In this document: piece after piece, positions 22,914 through 33,863 of the stretch
Layout: every line of letters starts with the position of its first letter
Position numbering within the stretch: position 1 is the stretch's first letter
Assembly (NCBI GenBank): GCA_019454045.1
Contig: SKCR01025351.1
Location: forward strand, 310,001-374,000
Direction of reading: 5' to 3'
Origin: Zanthoxylum bungeanum
Taxonomy: Eukaryota; Streptophyta; Magnoliopsida; Sapindales; Rutaceae
Length of the DNA: 64,000 nt
Translations under genes and position numbers: made by a program
Notes under the pieces: model-generated
Seen by the model: only the letters and a program-made list of their open reading frames with translations
What the model was told of the DNA's origin: nothing
The model's database searches: none

Positions 22914-25427
22914 TGTAACGACCGGTGGTTTTACTACAGCATACAGTGGTACTGTTACGTACGGGATGAAGCCACATAAAATAAATTATGTTGAGACTCA
23001 AATATACGCATGGTATGACGTTGGGAATAATCGGTTAATTCTTCGAAGTCCTGAGACGAGACTGTACGATGTTTCCCTTTAAACAGCCTGTGGTATTCGG
23101 GGCGTAACTTTTTCATACGAACTCTGATTTTTATGCATTTTATATCGTCGGCTGAGACTGAGACCTACAACTTTTGAGTTGAACAGTTTCCCAAATTCGG
23201 ACCAGAAATAGATCAAAACGAAAGTCAAAATCTTGATGAATAGTGATTTCGGGGTCAAATTGGAAAAATCTCAAATTCTCTTCACTTTTCTACACTCTTA
23301 TATAATATTCCTAATATCTATTGAGTCCACTATATAAAGGGATACTATTCATCTTTTACCAAAAAGGAAAAATGAAAAAGAAAATAAGAAAGAAAAGGCA
23401 GAAGCCGAGAGAGAGAAGATGGAGAAGAGAAAGAAGAATAATGAGAAGAAGAAAGAAGAAAATAGAAGGAGAAACAAATGAGCCTTGGCATCCATGGAGC
23501 TTAATGGAAGAGTTGAGGATCCAACAAAATAAGGTAATGAAACTAAACCCAATTTTTAAGTTATGAGATTTTGACAATTGATGTTATGTAAGTTGTTGAG
23601 GCATGATAATGTGTTGCATATTGATGGTTAGTTAGTAAAGAGTTGAGTTATGGAGTTAAGTGTTGAGTTAGAAAGGTTTAAAGTTTGATTTGGAAGTAAT
23701 GGATTTGTGATTAAATATGTAGTAAATGATGATAAATTGGTAGTTTAAAATGTGTAGAATTGATACAAAGTGATGAATGGTGTGTTTGACTGATCACATA
23801 TGCATTGGAGATGAAATTGGGTGAGAATCGCATAAGGAAAGAAAATGCAGGAAACCGGGGAATCAGGTCTACGTAACGACCCAGGAAGAAGCTCGCGTCG
23901 CGACGCGTGATGGAATTCATGTTCAGTTTCTGGGTAACGTGCGTCGCGACGTGAAGGACCCTTGAGTCACGACGCGGATACGAAATTCAGGAAAATTGAT
24001 TTAGACCATTCCAGTTCCACCCTCAACGTATTAGAGACCACCCTTAAGATCTCGAATCAGTTCTTATGCTCACATTACATTCTAGTACAACATGATATAC
24101 TGAATTACGACTTTACGCATTTAAAATTAGTGGTTTAGCCTAGTTCTAGAATTCGTCTCGCAACTTTTAGTCTGATCAATATATCACCTTTAGACCATTG
24201 CAAGAATTGCGATCTCCTTCGATGAAGCAGTATAATTCCAGCCAGTTTCCAAGCACAGTGAATGGACACTTTCTATTATACTTGTTTCTTTATTATTTTG
24301 TATTTAAATGTCAGACTTACATTTTCTGCAAATAGGGCGTTAGCCAATTTTGTTTTTGTATCATGTAAAATTTAACATGTTTTGAGAAATGATTTGGAAA
24401 AGATAAGTTTTCAGTATGAGTTTTATGTTTTTCGGGGCATGAGGGAAAAACTCACCCCAGTATGTAACTTGAGACAGCTTGGAATTGACGGACAAAGACA
24501 TGTGCACATGTAGAGGACCAGGGGGACGGCGATACGTAACGCCTCTAGATCCTAGTTTCAGAGCCATGATGACGGCATAGGTTCGTGTACCTAGACTCTA
24601 GTTCAGAGCTTGGGTGGTAGCATAGATCTGCGCCCCCAGTTCTAGTTTGTGGCTTGGGGGACGGCGATACGTAACGCCCCAAAGTCATGGATTTGCACTG
24701 CATGCTACAGTTAGGTGTATGGGGGTCGACGATACGTAACACACTCATACGTCAAGATTTTTCAGATACAGAGCAGCCCACAGTTTTTAGATTTTTAGTA
24801 CATAGTTTTCAGAAATCAGATTTTAGAAAATAGTTTTCGGAAACCAGAGCTTTCAAAGTAGTTTTTAGAAAGATCATCTTTATTAAAAAGAGTTCAGATG
24901 AAGATTTCAGAAAAGAGATTTCATATGAAGTGATTTTTCTGAAATTTTAGTTTTAAAAACCTGGTGTTTTGATTTAAGTTTTTCAGATTTCTTGTCTACT
25001 CACTTAGATTGAATAGCGATCTAACCCCCCCACTCCCAATTTTCTTTGGTTGCAGGTTTTCTTGGAAGACGAGCTCGTGAGGACGGATACTGATGGCAGT
25101 CACTAGTGGGTCTGAGTCCACCAGTTCAGAGTCAGAGAGTATAAGAGTCCAGTCAGAGTAAAAGTTCAATCAAGTCAAACAGAGTTTAGTTTCAGAAAAG
25201 TGTATAAGTAAAGTTGTGTTTCAGTACTAAGTGTTAAGTCGAAATGTATGTAATTTTAAGTTTTATGAAAATTTGTATTTTATGTTAATAAGTTTGGGCA
25301 ATGGTTCCATGTTCAGGTTATAGTTAAGTTAAGTCAGTAGCAAAGTATACAGTTAGTATGTCAGAGGCTCAAGTGAATAGTACGGCCTATTCCCCGCCGG
25401 TAACATCTCTGAATCGGGGATGTTACA
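22914..25427 (+). mobile_element. Solo LTR of a Tekay-type Gypsy element
   Basis: A 2.5 kb unit from TGTAACGACC to GATGTTACA that splits the gag reading of the Athila-like element. The flanks CATTA (22909-22913) and CCTTA (25428-25432) agree at four of five positions, as expected for an old TSD. A TATA box is at about 23330-23339 (CTATATAAAG), followed by a purine-rich stretch (23369-23470). GTCGCGACG words lie at 23885-23975. A tandem block with GGCGATACGTAACGCC lies at about 24520-24750. It has no internal region, so it is a solo LTR. Confidence 0.82.
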
Positions 25428-25682
25428 CCTTAAGTGCTGATAAGGATTTTCGGATTCTAGACCGTGGAATGTGGGTAAAAATTGGATGATACCTGGTTTA
25501 AAATTGAAAAGTGATGCATCTTGAGGGAAAACAATGCAAGATTGTGATCCTATCCTAGTGGGATTCATGAATTGTCTGAGTGTCCAATGATGATTAAGAT
25601 CATCACGCTGAGACTCATTTTCTTCCTGATCAACTAGATTTTCAACTCGGGCAGGTGGATTTTCATTTTGGTTCTCGGCCAT
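25428..25682 (-). pseudogene. Athila/Tat-like gag N-terminal part
   Basis: Minus strand, starting MAENQNENPPARVENL at 25682. It continues with TLRQFMNPTR, CIVFPQDASLFNFKPGIIQF, LPTFHGLESENPYQHLR, a conserved N-terminal signature of Athila/Tat gag. The reading resumes beyond the inserted solo LTR at 22913 with EFKEVCNTC. The leader to the primer site (25683-26002) is A-rich and non-coding. Confidence 0.88.
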
Positions 25683-26002
25683 TTTGACTGACGATGAAGG
25701 TAATAGAGACTCTCTATTTAATCTACTGCTAGATGATCGAAACCAGTGTCTCATGCAACCTAAATGCTGACTATATGCTGAAATTTAAATATACAAATGC
25801 AATACTTACAAAAAGAAAAATAATAAATAAGTGAAAGAAAGAAAAAATTAAAATAATTGACAAAAAAATAAATTTGTAGTGATTAAAAAAATGAGATACA
25901 TAAAATACAAACAAAAGAAATACAACATAAAAAATAAAACGAAAAGAAAAGGAAAAAAATATAGAATAATGTTAAATTATTATCCTATTTACTAAATTAT
26001 AT

Positions 26003-26020
26003 TCCCCAGCAACGGCGCCA
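26003..26020 (-). other. tRNA-Asp primer-binding site
   Basis: Minus strand TGGCGCCGTTGCTGGGGA, complementary to the 3' end of plant tRNA-Asp except for one C-to-T change. It lies six bases inside the 5' LTR (26027). Athila/Tat elements commonly use this tRNA. Confidence 0.9.
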
Positions 26021-26026
26021 AAAACT

Positions 26027-27242
26027 TGACACGCTCAAAAAATAATTTTTTACTCTCAAGTATAAGAGTGTCGAAGTAATAAAATAACCCGATAAGTCCG
26101 GGGTCGATCCACATTGAATAAATTTAGTAAAATAAAATAATAATTTGAGTGAAAATAAAAAGATTGAGTTGTTGGAAGTGATTGTAAATTTTTAAATTGG
26201 ACTGCAACGATAAAATAAAATACTGGGATTAGGGGATCCACTTTTAATATTTCAAATTTAGAAATATCACTTTTTTATAATATATAAATTATCATTATTA
26301 CCCAACTAATTAATTTCAGGAATTAATTATGCCAAAACATATAAAATCAGCCATAAAGGTGGTGATAACTTTTGTCTATAACAAGTCCAGTTAGATACTC
26401 AATTATGCCAAATAAATAAAACCATCCATATAGGCGGTAACAAAGTTTGTCAATAATTAATCCAGATTTAAATTAAATATTAATAATTAGATTACAATTT
26501 ATATATTATAATCTAAATAAGATTAATCTAATTTTTCATATAAAAAGTTTCACCATTTACCCCAGCATGACGAAATTAGCTACTCGTGATTTGAATAAAA
26601 ACACACATAATTTTATTACTAAAAGTAAAAGAAATTAGAAGAAAGCTTTTAAAAAAATAAAACACACAAGAGCTAGAACTCCATAAAATTTCAGAGAAAA
26701 CTATGGACTCCGGGCTGACTCAATTGAGGTGCTGAGCACCTCTATTTATAGAGGTGCTCGCACCTCTACCATTGCAATTGCAAATTGATTTGACTTTAAT
26801 AATTACATATAACACACTTTGGATTTTTCATCATTTTCAGCCTTTAAAACTTCAGAATTAGAAAATTTTGTCAACAGTAAAATTGTAGATTTTTGAGTCT
26901 TGTTTCATCTGGACTTGGAATCGCCTTAATCTGATATCGGAGTAAAATATTATGGCCAAAATACGAAAATTACGCAACGTTGAAATTTTCGAATTTTGTA
27001 CACTGTTAGAACGCCCTTTGAAGTTTTTGGCCTCCAAAATCCATATATCATGTCCAATTTTCTAGTTATGCATCCAAAGTATTATTTCATCTACATAAGA
27101 AATAAAAATCACAATAAAAATATATAAAACATAAGTTTAATTATTATTTTACAAATATGCTAAATTAAGGGGATTAATGAAACTATAAGTGTAAAATGAT
27201 TAATTTTTCTTTTAATAAATATGCACTTTTTAATGTTCATCA
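26027..27242 (-). repeat. 5' LTR of the Athila-like element
   Basis: Matches 6723-7977, with the same TGATGA start and GTGTCA end on the minus strand. The TATA motif (minus strand TATAAATA, 26743-26750) sits between two perfect or near-perfect palindromes at 26726-26742 and 26751-26766. Confidence 0.9.
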
Positions 27243-27247
27243 TATTT

Positions 27248-28550
27248 GCTGAAATTATGATTTTTGTGTCAAATTAGAGTTGTTGTTGCTTTAAAAGCTT
27301 TACGGCATATGTTCAAATCGTTAGAAGTATGGTTAATGCGTTATCTCACTTTCACTTAGGACATAAGTAAATGTGTTTCCTTCCCCCACGAATTCATATA
27401 TCATTCATGCACATGAGTATGATCATAAATATTTTTGGGTTCTAACCATATTTAAATTCATACTTTGTAGACTCGCCGTAGGAAAATCCATCTAGTTCAG
27501 CATGACTATGGGAGCAGTATAGCCTTCTATAGCTTAGTGAGTGGACTTTGATAATTTCATGTTTCTTAATTGAAAGTATTTTATAAATTAAAATGATGTT
27601 TTTTCATGAATGTTATCTTTAGAGGTTTTTATAATTTATTTTCAAGTTCATGTTGAATTTACAAGTTACATTTACATGTTTAAATGCTATATACCTAAGA
27701 CTTTTTGTTAACTTTATTTATATGATCATTGCACGTTTTCAAACTCCAGTAGAGAGCCGCTCCCTCATGTTTAGCTGCTCGAGTATACTCAGGTTGCCTA
27801 ATGGTTCTAGTGACCCTCTTAAGCTTATTCATGTACATGTTCATGTTCCCCTGCTTACGCGATGCTAGGTTCACGCTAAGTAGGTTTTATTCCCCCATGC
27901 TACTAAATTGGTCGATTTTTCATGATTATGCTTGTACTCTAAAGTTTGTAATTACGCATGACATGACATTTTCTCAGATCTTGATTTTAGTAAACTCAAG
28001 CAGGTTTTCCAGTTATTTTAAACTTATTTCTTAATCATTTATTTCAGCATTCACTCATTAGGTCGTTCCAGCGACTTACCCCCACTACTCAGTTTGTGGT
28101 TATAGGTTTAGTTCCCGATCACTTTTGGTGAGGAATCCTCTTTTTGTCAGACGGGACAACTTGGATCAGATGGACACCAATTGCAGTCATAGGGTCATTC
28201 ATGATATGGGTCCATTCACACATATTTTACCATGTACGCCTTAGGGCCAAGTTATATTATCAGTGTGAAACTAAGAGTATAAGTATATTCACTTAATGTA
28301 ACAACTTATATATTTTATATGATGAAAATGCGTGATATTTCAAATTTTATCATTTTAGTCAATTATGTATAACATGCATGTAAGTCTATTCGTAGATAAT
28401 CAGGTTGTGTTGCGAGTTCTTTCATGTATTGCATATTCAAGTCATGGGCTTAGGGGATAATTGCATTGTCTCTTGCCGCTCACATTCTAGATATATTGGG
28501 ATTTGATATTCTGTCAGTCGGAATGAATGTTACTTATTTTCTATCATCCA
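27248..28550 (+). mobile_element. Probable right part of the Tekay-like 3' LTR
   Basis: After the TATTT duplication the sequence continues as Tekay-type LTR. The stretch 27990-28200, with its CCCCCACTACTC block, then GACAACTTGGATCAG and TTGCAGTCAT, resembles 25015-25110 in the solo LTR. No coding sequence was recognised. The right end is uncertain, between about 28300 and 28570. Confidence 0.45.
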
Positions 28551-28729
28551 AATATGTATGTAACAACTTTATAAACTAAGTCTAAGTCTGTGTGTTTTCA
28601 ATTTCACACACACCCAGACACATTCACCCCTTTCATATTTTGTCGACATTCATGCTTATTATTGTATCCCATAAAAATGAATTCCTCAGGCCATTGTACT
28701 CTTCAATTGAAGCGTAGTGACTACATCAA

Positions 28730-28978
28730 CTATGCTTCTGGAAACTGTGGAAACAATACTGGTAGAACCTCCACTTCAAAACTAATAACCCATAATCGAT
28801 CATGAATCCCAAACAAACATCTCAACTCACTATCAGAATCCATCACAATTTTAACATTATTCTGAGGGTTCAATGCATTTAGCATAATCTTATTTTCCTT
28901 ATCTAAACCATAACTATTTGTGATCTTCAGTGCCTCAGCCTTTAGCTCCTCTATAGTAAAGACATCTGGGTTAATCAA
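28730..28978 (-). other. Short open frame, unrecognised; possible DNA-transposon remnant
   Basis: An 82-codon open frame (MINPDVFTIEELKAEALKI...) with a segment VMDSDSELRCLFGIHDRLWV. This weakly recalls the N-terminal region before the core of plant Mutator-like transposases, where an acidic pair and a Met/Leu-Phe precede a His. It lies between LTR sequence and the Reina-like element. The similarity is too weak for a call. Confidence 0.2.
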
Positions 28979-29309
28979 TCCTAAAAAATGTATTTATTTT
29001 TTAACAAAATCACAAGCTCTAGTGGCAACATTGTCTTGCTGCAATTTGAAACAATGAACAACAATAAAAAACTAAGTTTCGATTTAGCAAAAAACTCAGT
29101 TTCCATTCCCAATAAAAAAACTCACCCGAGTCAACAAATTTTACCCTAACCTAAAATTAGTTACACCCAAATTATTTTACACCCAAATCTAAATTAAGAA
29201 AAAATTTATTTACACTTATCATTTCAATTACAAGTTATCCTAATCTTCATGATTTTCCTATCTATGGTTAAAGGGAAAAAAATCACATCATGCAAATTCA
29301 TGTCGATAC

Positions 29310-29679
29310 TGTTAGCTTTGATTCGAGATAAAGCCACAAATTCTCCAAACTTTTGCAAGTAAACTTTGAGAAATTGAATGATGATCTTATTACTATGCTC
29401 GGCTTGAATTTATAGCAGAGCTCAGTTACAAGGGTAATATTGACATTTCAATTAATCTAACAACCTGTCAACTAATTGCTAACAACCGTGTAACTTCCCT
29501 AACAGACTTTGGCGCCAATCTACTGAACAAATCACTGGTATCGCCGTGGCCTTATAATGGCTCTTTGGGGTCTGGTTTGGTGGACTTGCTGGAGAGGTTG
29601 AGCTGGAGAGTGCTGAACCCGAACCTGCTGCTGGTGTGTCTGCTGGTGTGCCTGCTGGTTGTATTGTTGAGGTGTAACA
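29310..29679 (-). repeat. 3' LTR of the Reina-like element
   Basis: On the minus strand it begins TGTTACACCTC and ends AAAGCTAACA. Its first 148 bases are also read as the C-terminus of pol (29532-29679), which encodes a Gln-rich tail. Confidence 0.9.
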
Positions 29680-31133
29680 TTACCTTCCCCATTCAAAGAG
29701 ACCTTGTCCTCAAGGTCGAAACTGGGAAAAGCTTGCTGAATTGTAGCCACATCCTCCCACGTGCTGTCCTCAACAGGTAAGTTAAGCCATTGAATCAAGA
29801 CCTGAGGAATCCGCAATTGGCCACAAATCACCACTCGATTGTTAATGACTGCCAAAGGTTGAACACTGAGATCCTCAGCTGATCGGAGTAAAGCTTTCCA
29901 AAAGGCACTGAGGAATATGGGATCTCGGTCAGAGACAATGGATTTTGGAAACCCATGCAGTTTACAGACCATGGCAACAAAGAGTTCTGCTACTCGGGAA
30001 GCAGTAAAATGTGCAGGTAATGCCCCTAAGTGGATGTACTTGCTCAATCTATCCACAACCACTAGAATGGCAGAATAGCCCTTGGACAAAGGTAACCCTA
30101 CTATGAAATCCATGGAAACGTCTTCCCAAGGTTGATCTGGTATAGGCAAAGGCTGGAGGAGACCTTGGGGACTCTTGGCCAAATACTTCACTTGTTGACA
30201 AATTTGGCACTGATCAACAAAGGTCTTGATATCCCAGTGCATCTTCTTCCAATAGAAACTAGCTTGCATCCTCTTAAGAGTTTTAAGCACCCCTCCATGG
30301 CCCCCACATACGAACGAATGAAATTCAGTGAGTAGTTGCTGCTTAACAGAGGATTCTGGACTTATTACAATTCGACCTTTGTAGAATAATAGTTCGTCTC
30401 TGAGCTTATAATCAGGGAATGAGTCTGGGTGGAGTTGAATTTGGGTTATGAGTTGTTGTAGACTTGGTGAATGAGAGGTGTCAAGTTGTAGTTGGGAAAT
30501 GAATCCAAAAACAGGCATAATGATAGCACCAAACTGAGCTGATGCTGCTGTCAACTGAGGCAATCTAGAGAGAGCGTCTGCGGCTGTGTTTTCAGGTCCA
30601 GGTTTGTACTGGATCTCGTAATCAAATCCCAATAATTTGGGTAGGTACTGCTGTTGCTCTGGAGTTTGGATTACCTGTTCCATCAAGTGTTTCAAACTTT
30701 TGTGATCAGTTTTAATGATAAAATGCCTGCCCAACAAGTACTGTCTCCATTTCTGGACTGACTCCACAATGGCTACTAATTCTCTGACATAGGTTGAAGC
30801 CTTACATAGTCGATCATGAAGCTTTTTGCTGAAGAAGGCAATAGGATGGTTCTGTTGCATTAGTACTGCACCTATGCCAATATCACTGGCATCAGTTTCA
30901 ACTACAAATTGTTCAGAGAAATTCGGCAATGCTAACACTGGAGTTGAGATCATAGCTTGCTTTAACTTGTTGAAAGCAAGGTCAGCTTGTTCACTCCAGG
31001 CAAATGCATTATGCTTCAAAAGATTTGTCAAAGGTGCTGCTATCATAGCATAGTTTCTAACAAACCTCCTGTAGTACCCCCCGTAAGGCCAATAAAAGCT
31101 CTCAAGTGCTTGACATTCAAAGGGGTAGGCCAC
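29532..31133 (-). pseudogene. Reina-like RNase H, integrase (deleted) and chromodomain-like tail
   Basis: An open frame of 533 codons on the minus strand, joined to RT by a frameshift just before GGYYRRFVRNYAMIAAPLT. RNase H: FVVETDASDIGIGAVLMQ, KTDHKSLKHLM and AADALSRLP. Integrase zinc site: H..H and CQICQQVK. Integrase core: PWEDVSMDFIVGLPLS (first Asp) and GFPKSIVSDRDPIFLSAFW (second Asp). Directly after FWKALLR the sequence jumps to SAEDLSVQPLAVINNR, so the catalytic Glu and the rest of the core are missing. The tail IPQVLIQWLNLPVEDSTWED with AFPSFDLEDK resembles the chromodomain of Reina elements. The C-terminal Gln-rich part runs into the LTR. Confidence 0.9.
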
Positions 31134-31144
31134 TGTGTTATAGC

Positions 31145-31672
31145 TTAAATTTTATTGCTGTCTGGTTCCACTCCTTTGGTGGACACCCAATGCCCTAAAT
31201 ATTCCATTGTTTCTTGTCCAAAAACACACTTCTGGACCTTGGCAAAAAGTTGGTTATCGATCAAACACTGCAAGGTGAGTCTGAGATGTTCCAAATGAAG
31301 CTCCAAGGAAATACTGTAAACCAGAATGCCATCAAAAAATACAATGATAAATTTACTAAGATAAGGCTTAAAAATCTGATTCATAGTTGCTTGGAAGGTG
31401 GATGGGGCATTAGTCAATCCAAAAGGCATTACTAGAAACTCATAATGACCTTCATGTGTTCTAAAAGCAGTCTTATGAATATCACCAGGAGACATTCTTA
31501 TCTGATGGTATCCTGCCCGTAAATCCAATTTTGAAAAAATAGAGGCCCCATACAATTCATCTAGCAACTCATCCACAGTAGGAATTGGGAACTTATCTTT
31601 AATAGTGACTGCATTTAGGGCTCTATAATCCACACAAAATCTCCATGAACCATCTTTTTTTTTGACAAGCAA
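31145..31672 (-). pseudogene. Reina-like reverse transcriptase
   Basis: Minus strand, 175 codons. It has [52 protein letters not shown] and [20 protein letters not shown]. The active-site motif reads FFDGILVYS where FxDDILVYS is expected; one catalytic Asp is Gly, so RT would be inactive. [12 protein letters not shown] follows, then a stop and frameshift before RNase H. Confidence 0.92.
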
Positions 31673-31742
31673 TACTGGTGAGAGAAAGAACTGATGTTGT
31701 TCTGAATCACTCCAGTTTCCAACATTTCCTTGATAAGTCTTT

Positions 31743-32578
31743 CTATCTCTTCCTTCTGGTAATAAGGGTATCTATAGGGTCTGACTTGTATTGTTTAGAG
31801 TTGGGTAGTAAATGGATGTGGTGATCAACTGTTCTTACTGGTGGCAGCCCTTCCGGTGTAGCAAAAACTGATGAAAATTGATCTAGTAGCAGTTGGATTC
31901 TGGTATTACTGACAGGTGTTGTCTGGGGAGGGGTTACAACTTGTAATTGGTAGTAGGAAGCTATGGCATCCGTATGTTCCATCCTTTTCAACCGATTCAA
32001 AGTTGAGGCTTTCATATGTGGACCAACCTTTCCAGCCAAAGTAATAGTCTTCCCCATTGCCACTGGAATTGCATTTCCAATTTCTTGTAATCCATAATGA
32101 TTGGCCCCAATGTTTCCAGCCACTGAATTCCAAGGACCAAATCAGTTCCCTGAATTGGCAGTATGAAGAAATCCACAAGGAACCTTTGTTGCTGGATAAT
32201 GAGTGGTACTGATGGTGATATGCTGCTACACTTTAAGGTTTCCCCATTTCCCACCATGACCTCAAAAACCTCAGAAGCTATTGCAGTCAATCCTAGATAG
32301 GTCATAACTCTTTGATGGATGAAATTGTGGGTACTGCCACTATCTATCAATACATTGACTGATTTTCCATTGATAGTCCCCTCTAATTTCAATGTTTTGG
32401 GGTAGGGCTGGCCAGATAATGCATGATAACTAATCTCAGGTCTCTTATTTTGATTAATAACCTCTTCCTCCCCTGTGGCTTCAGCTGACTGTTCCTCGTC
32501 ATCTTCATGGTTCGTTTCTTCCGTTACCATCATCAACAACATCTTGGCCCTACACTTATGGCCAGGATGAAATCTCTC
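31743..32578 (-). pseudogene. Reina-like zinc knuckle and aspartic protease
   Basis: Minus strand. The zinc knuckle CYNCEERFHPGHKCRAK lies at about 32545-32600, in a frame shifted from gag. The protease region follows: LEGTINGKSVNVLIDSGSTH with the DSG active site, then NFIHQRVMTYLGL, ILPIQGTDLVLGIQWLETLG and IMDYKKLEM. A further frameshift near 32060 leads into the linker to RT (TPVSNTRIQLLLDQFSSVFA and GLPPVRTVDHHIHLLP). Confidence 0.88.
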
Positions 32579-32585
32579 TTCACAA

Positions 32586-33326
32586 TTATAGCATAAACCC
32601 TTTTTCCCTCCTTAACTGCATTTCAGCAGGTGTTAGCCTTTTAACTGTCCAACCAGTTGGGTTAGGAACTCCAGCATGCATATCTACTGATCTAGGTGTT
32701 GCAGGATTGTTAGGAGTGCTAATGATTGAGGGGTTGGTAACTTGGTTTCTGTTATTTCTATATGTGAAACTAACATCCCTAAGTTTTTCCTCTTGCAGAA
32801 CTGCTAGGTCTACAGCCTCAATAAATGAAGCAGGCCTAAGAGCCATTACTTCTCTTCTTATAACAGGTTTCAACCCATACACAAAACAATTCAGTAAAGA
32901 ATTCTCAGTTAAGCCAGTTACCTTGTTTGAAAGAGCCTCGAAATCCTTAATAAATGACCTTACTGTCGTGGTTTGTGTGAGCTTGAACAAAGCCCCTTCA
33001 TGGTTCTCAAAGACAGAGTCCCTGAATCTTATTGCTACTGCTGCTGTGAATGACCCCCAAGACCTCAATTGACCATTCTTCTTCATCCAAGAGTACCATG
33101 ATAATGCCTCTCCTTCCCAATGATAGGCATCAATAGAGATTTTTTGTTCATCTGGGGTGGGATACGTATCAAAAAAATGCTCAATTTTCAGCTTCCATCC
33201 ATCCACATCTCGCCCATCAAACTTTGGAACTTCCAATCTGAAGTTCTTATATGGAGTGGAAGACCCTCCTTGCTCCCTTGGAGTTGATTCTGAGGGAAAT
33301 TGTGAACTTAAAGGAGGTTCAGCCAT
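32586..33326 (-). pseudogene. Reina-like gag
   Basis: Minus strand, starting MAEPPLSSQFPSEST at 33326; a second possible Met lies ten codons upstream. The core reads FRLEVPKFDGRDVDGWKLKI, EHFFDTYPTPDEQKI, AYHWEGEALSWYSWM, KLTQTTTVRSFIKDFEALSN and FVYGLKPVIRREVMALRPAS, typical of the retrotransposon gag domain of chromoviruses. The frame ends REKGFML at 32586, one base out of frame with the zinc knuckle. About 150 bp of leader separates it from the 5' LTR. Confidence 0.92.
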
Positions 33327-33480
33327 GTCAAATCTTGATGAGAGTTTGCGAAGCAACTTTCAATCACTGAAGATCTTTGAGCGTGATCATCCAGTTGATG
33401 TTGAAGCCCTGCCATCTGTGACTGAAGATCTGCATTTGCATTTGTTTTACCCATGGATTTCTCTCAATGAAAGCACCAAT

Positions 33481-33863
33481 TGTTAGCTTTGATTCGAGAT
33501 AAAGCCACAAATTCTCCAAACTTTTGCAAGTAAACTTTGAGAAATTGAATGATGATCTTATTACTATGCTCGGCTTGAATTTATAGCAGAGCTCAGTTAC
33601 AAGATTAGTTACAAGGGTAATATTGACATTTCAATTAATCTAACAACCTGTCAACTAATTGCTAACAACCTTGTAACTTCCCTAACACACTTTGGCACCA
33701 AATCTACTGAACAAATCACTGGTATCGCCGTGGCCTTATAATGGCTCTTTGGGGTCTGGTTTGGTGGACTTGCTGGAGAGGTTGAGCTGGAGAGTGCTGA
33801 ACCCGAACCTGCTGCTGGTGTGTCTGCTGGTGTGCCTGCTGGTTGTATTGTTGAGGTGTAACA
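33481..33863 (-). repeat. 5' LTR of the Reina-like element
   Basis: Near-identical to 29310-29679. It is followed (minus strand) by ATTGGTGCTTTC, the expected place of the primer site. It contains an extra 12-bp duplication (ATTAGTTACAAG) near 33603. Confidence 0.92.

Larger units (their letters stand above)
6723..27242 (-). mobile_element. Athila/Tat-like Gypsy element with nested insertions
   Basis: Two related LTRs, 6723-7977 and 26027-27242, both on the minus strand, bound this 20.5 kb interval. The 5-bp flanks are identical: TATTT at 6718-6722 and at 27243-27247. A primer-binding site matching tRNA-Asp lies inside the 5' LTR at 26003-26020, and a G-rich tract lies inside the 3' LTR at 7978-7988. 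The gag and protease remnants (25682 down to 21282) are of Athila/Tat type. RT, RNase H and integrase are missing. Insertions inside it are a Copia element (9857-19431) and two Tekay-type LTRs (19432-21281 and 22914-25427). A LOG-like pseudogene lies between its 3' LTR and the Copia element. Orientation, TSD and primer site agree, so I am confident of the outer frame. Confidence 0.9.
29310..33863 (-). mobile_element. Reina-like chromovirus (Gypsy), full length but defective
   Basis: LTRs at 29310-29679 and 33481-33863, perfect TSD GATAC (29305-29309 and 33864-33868). By eye the LTRs differ by about three substitutions, a 12-bp duplication and one single-base indel, so the insertion is recent. 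Domain order on the minus strand is gag, zinc knuckle, protease, RT, RNase H, integrase, chromodomain-like tail, typical of Reina-type elements of this length (4.55 kb). Frameshifts separate gag, protease, RT and RNase H, and the integrase has an internal deletion. It must have been moved by another copy's proteins or have decayed very recently. Confidence 0.92.

Noticed and set aside
23321..23577. Basic ORF (plus) and hydrophobic ORFs (minus) at 23.3-23.6 kb
   Set aside because: A purine-rich stretch inside a solo LTR just after its TATA box gives Lys/Arg or Phe/Leu runs automatically.
26003..26020. tRNA-Asp gene fragment
   Set aside because: Only the last 18 bases match, and they sit exactly at the primer-binding position beside an LTR.
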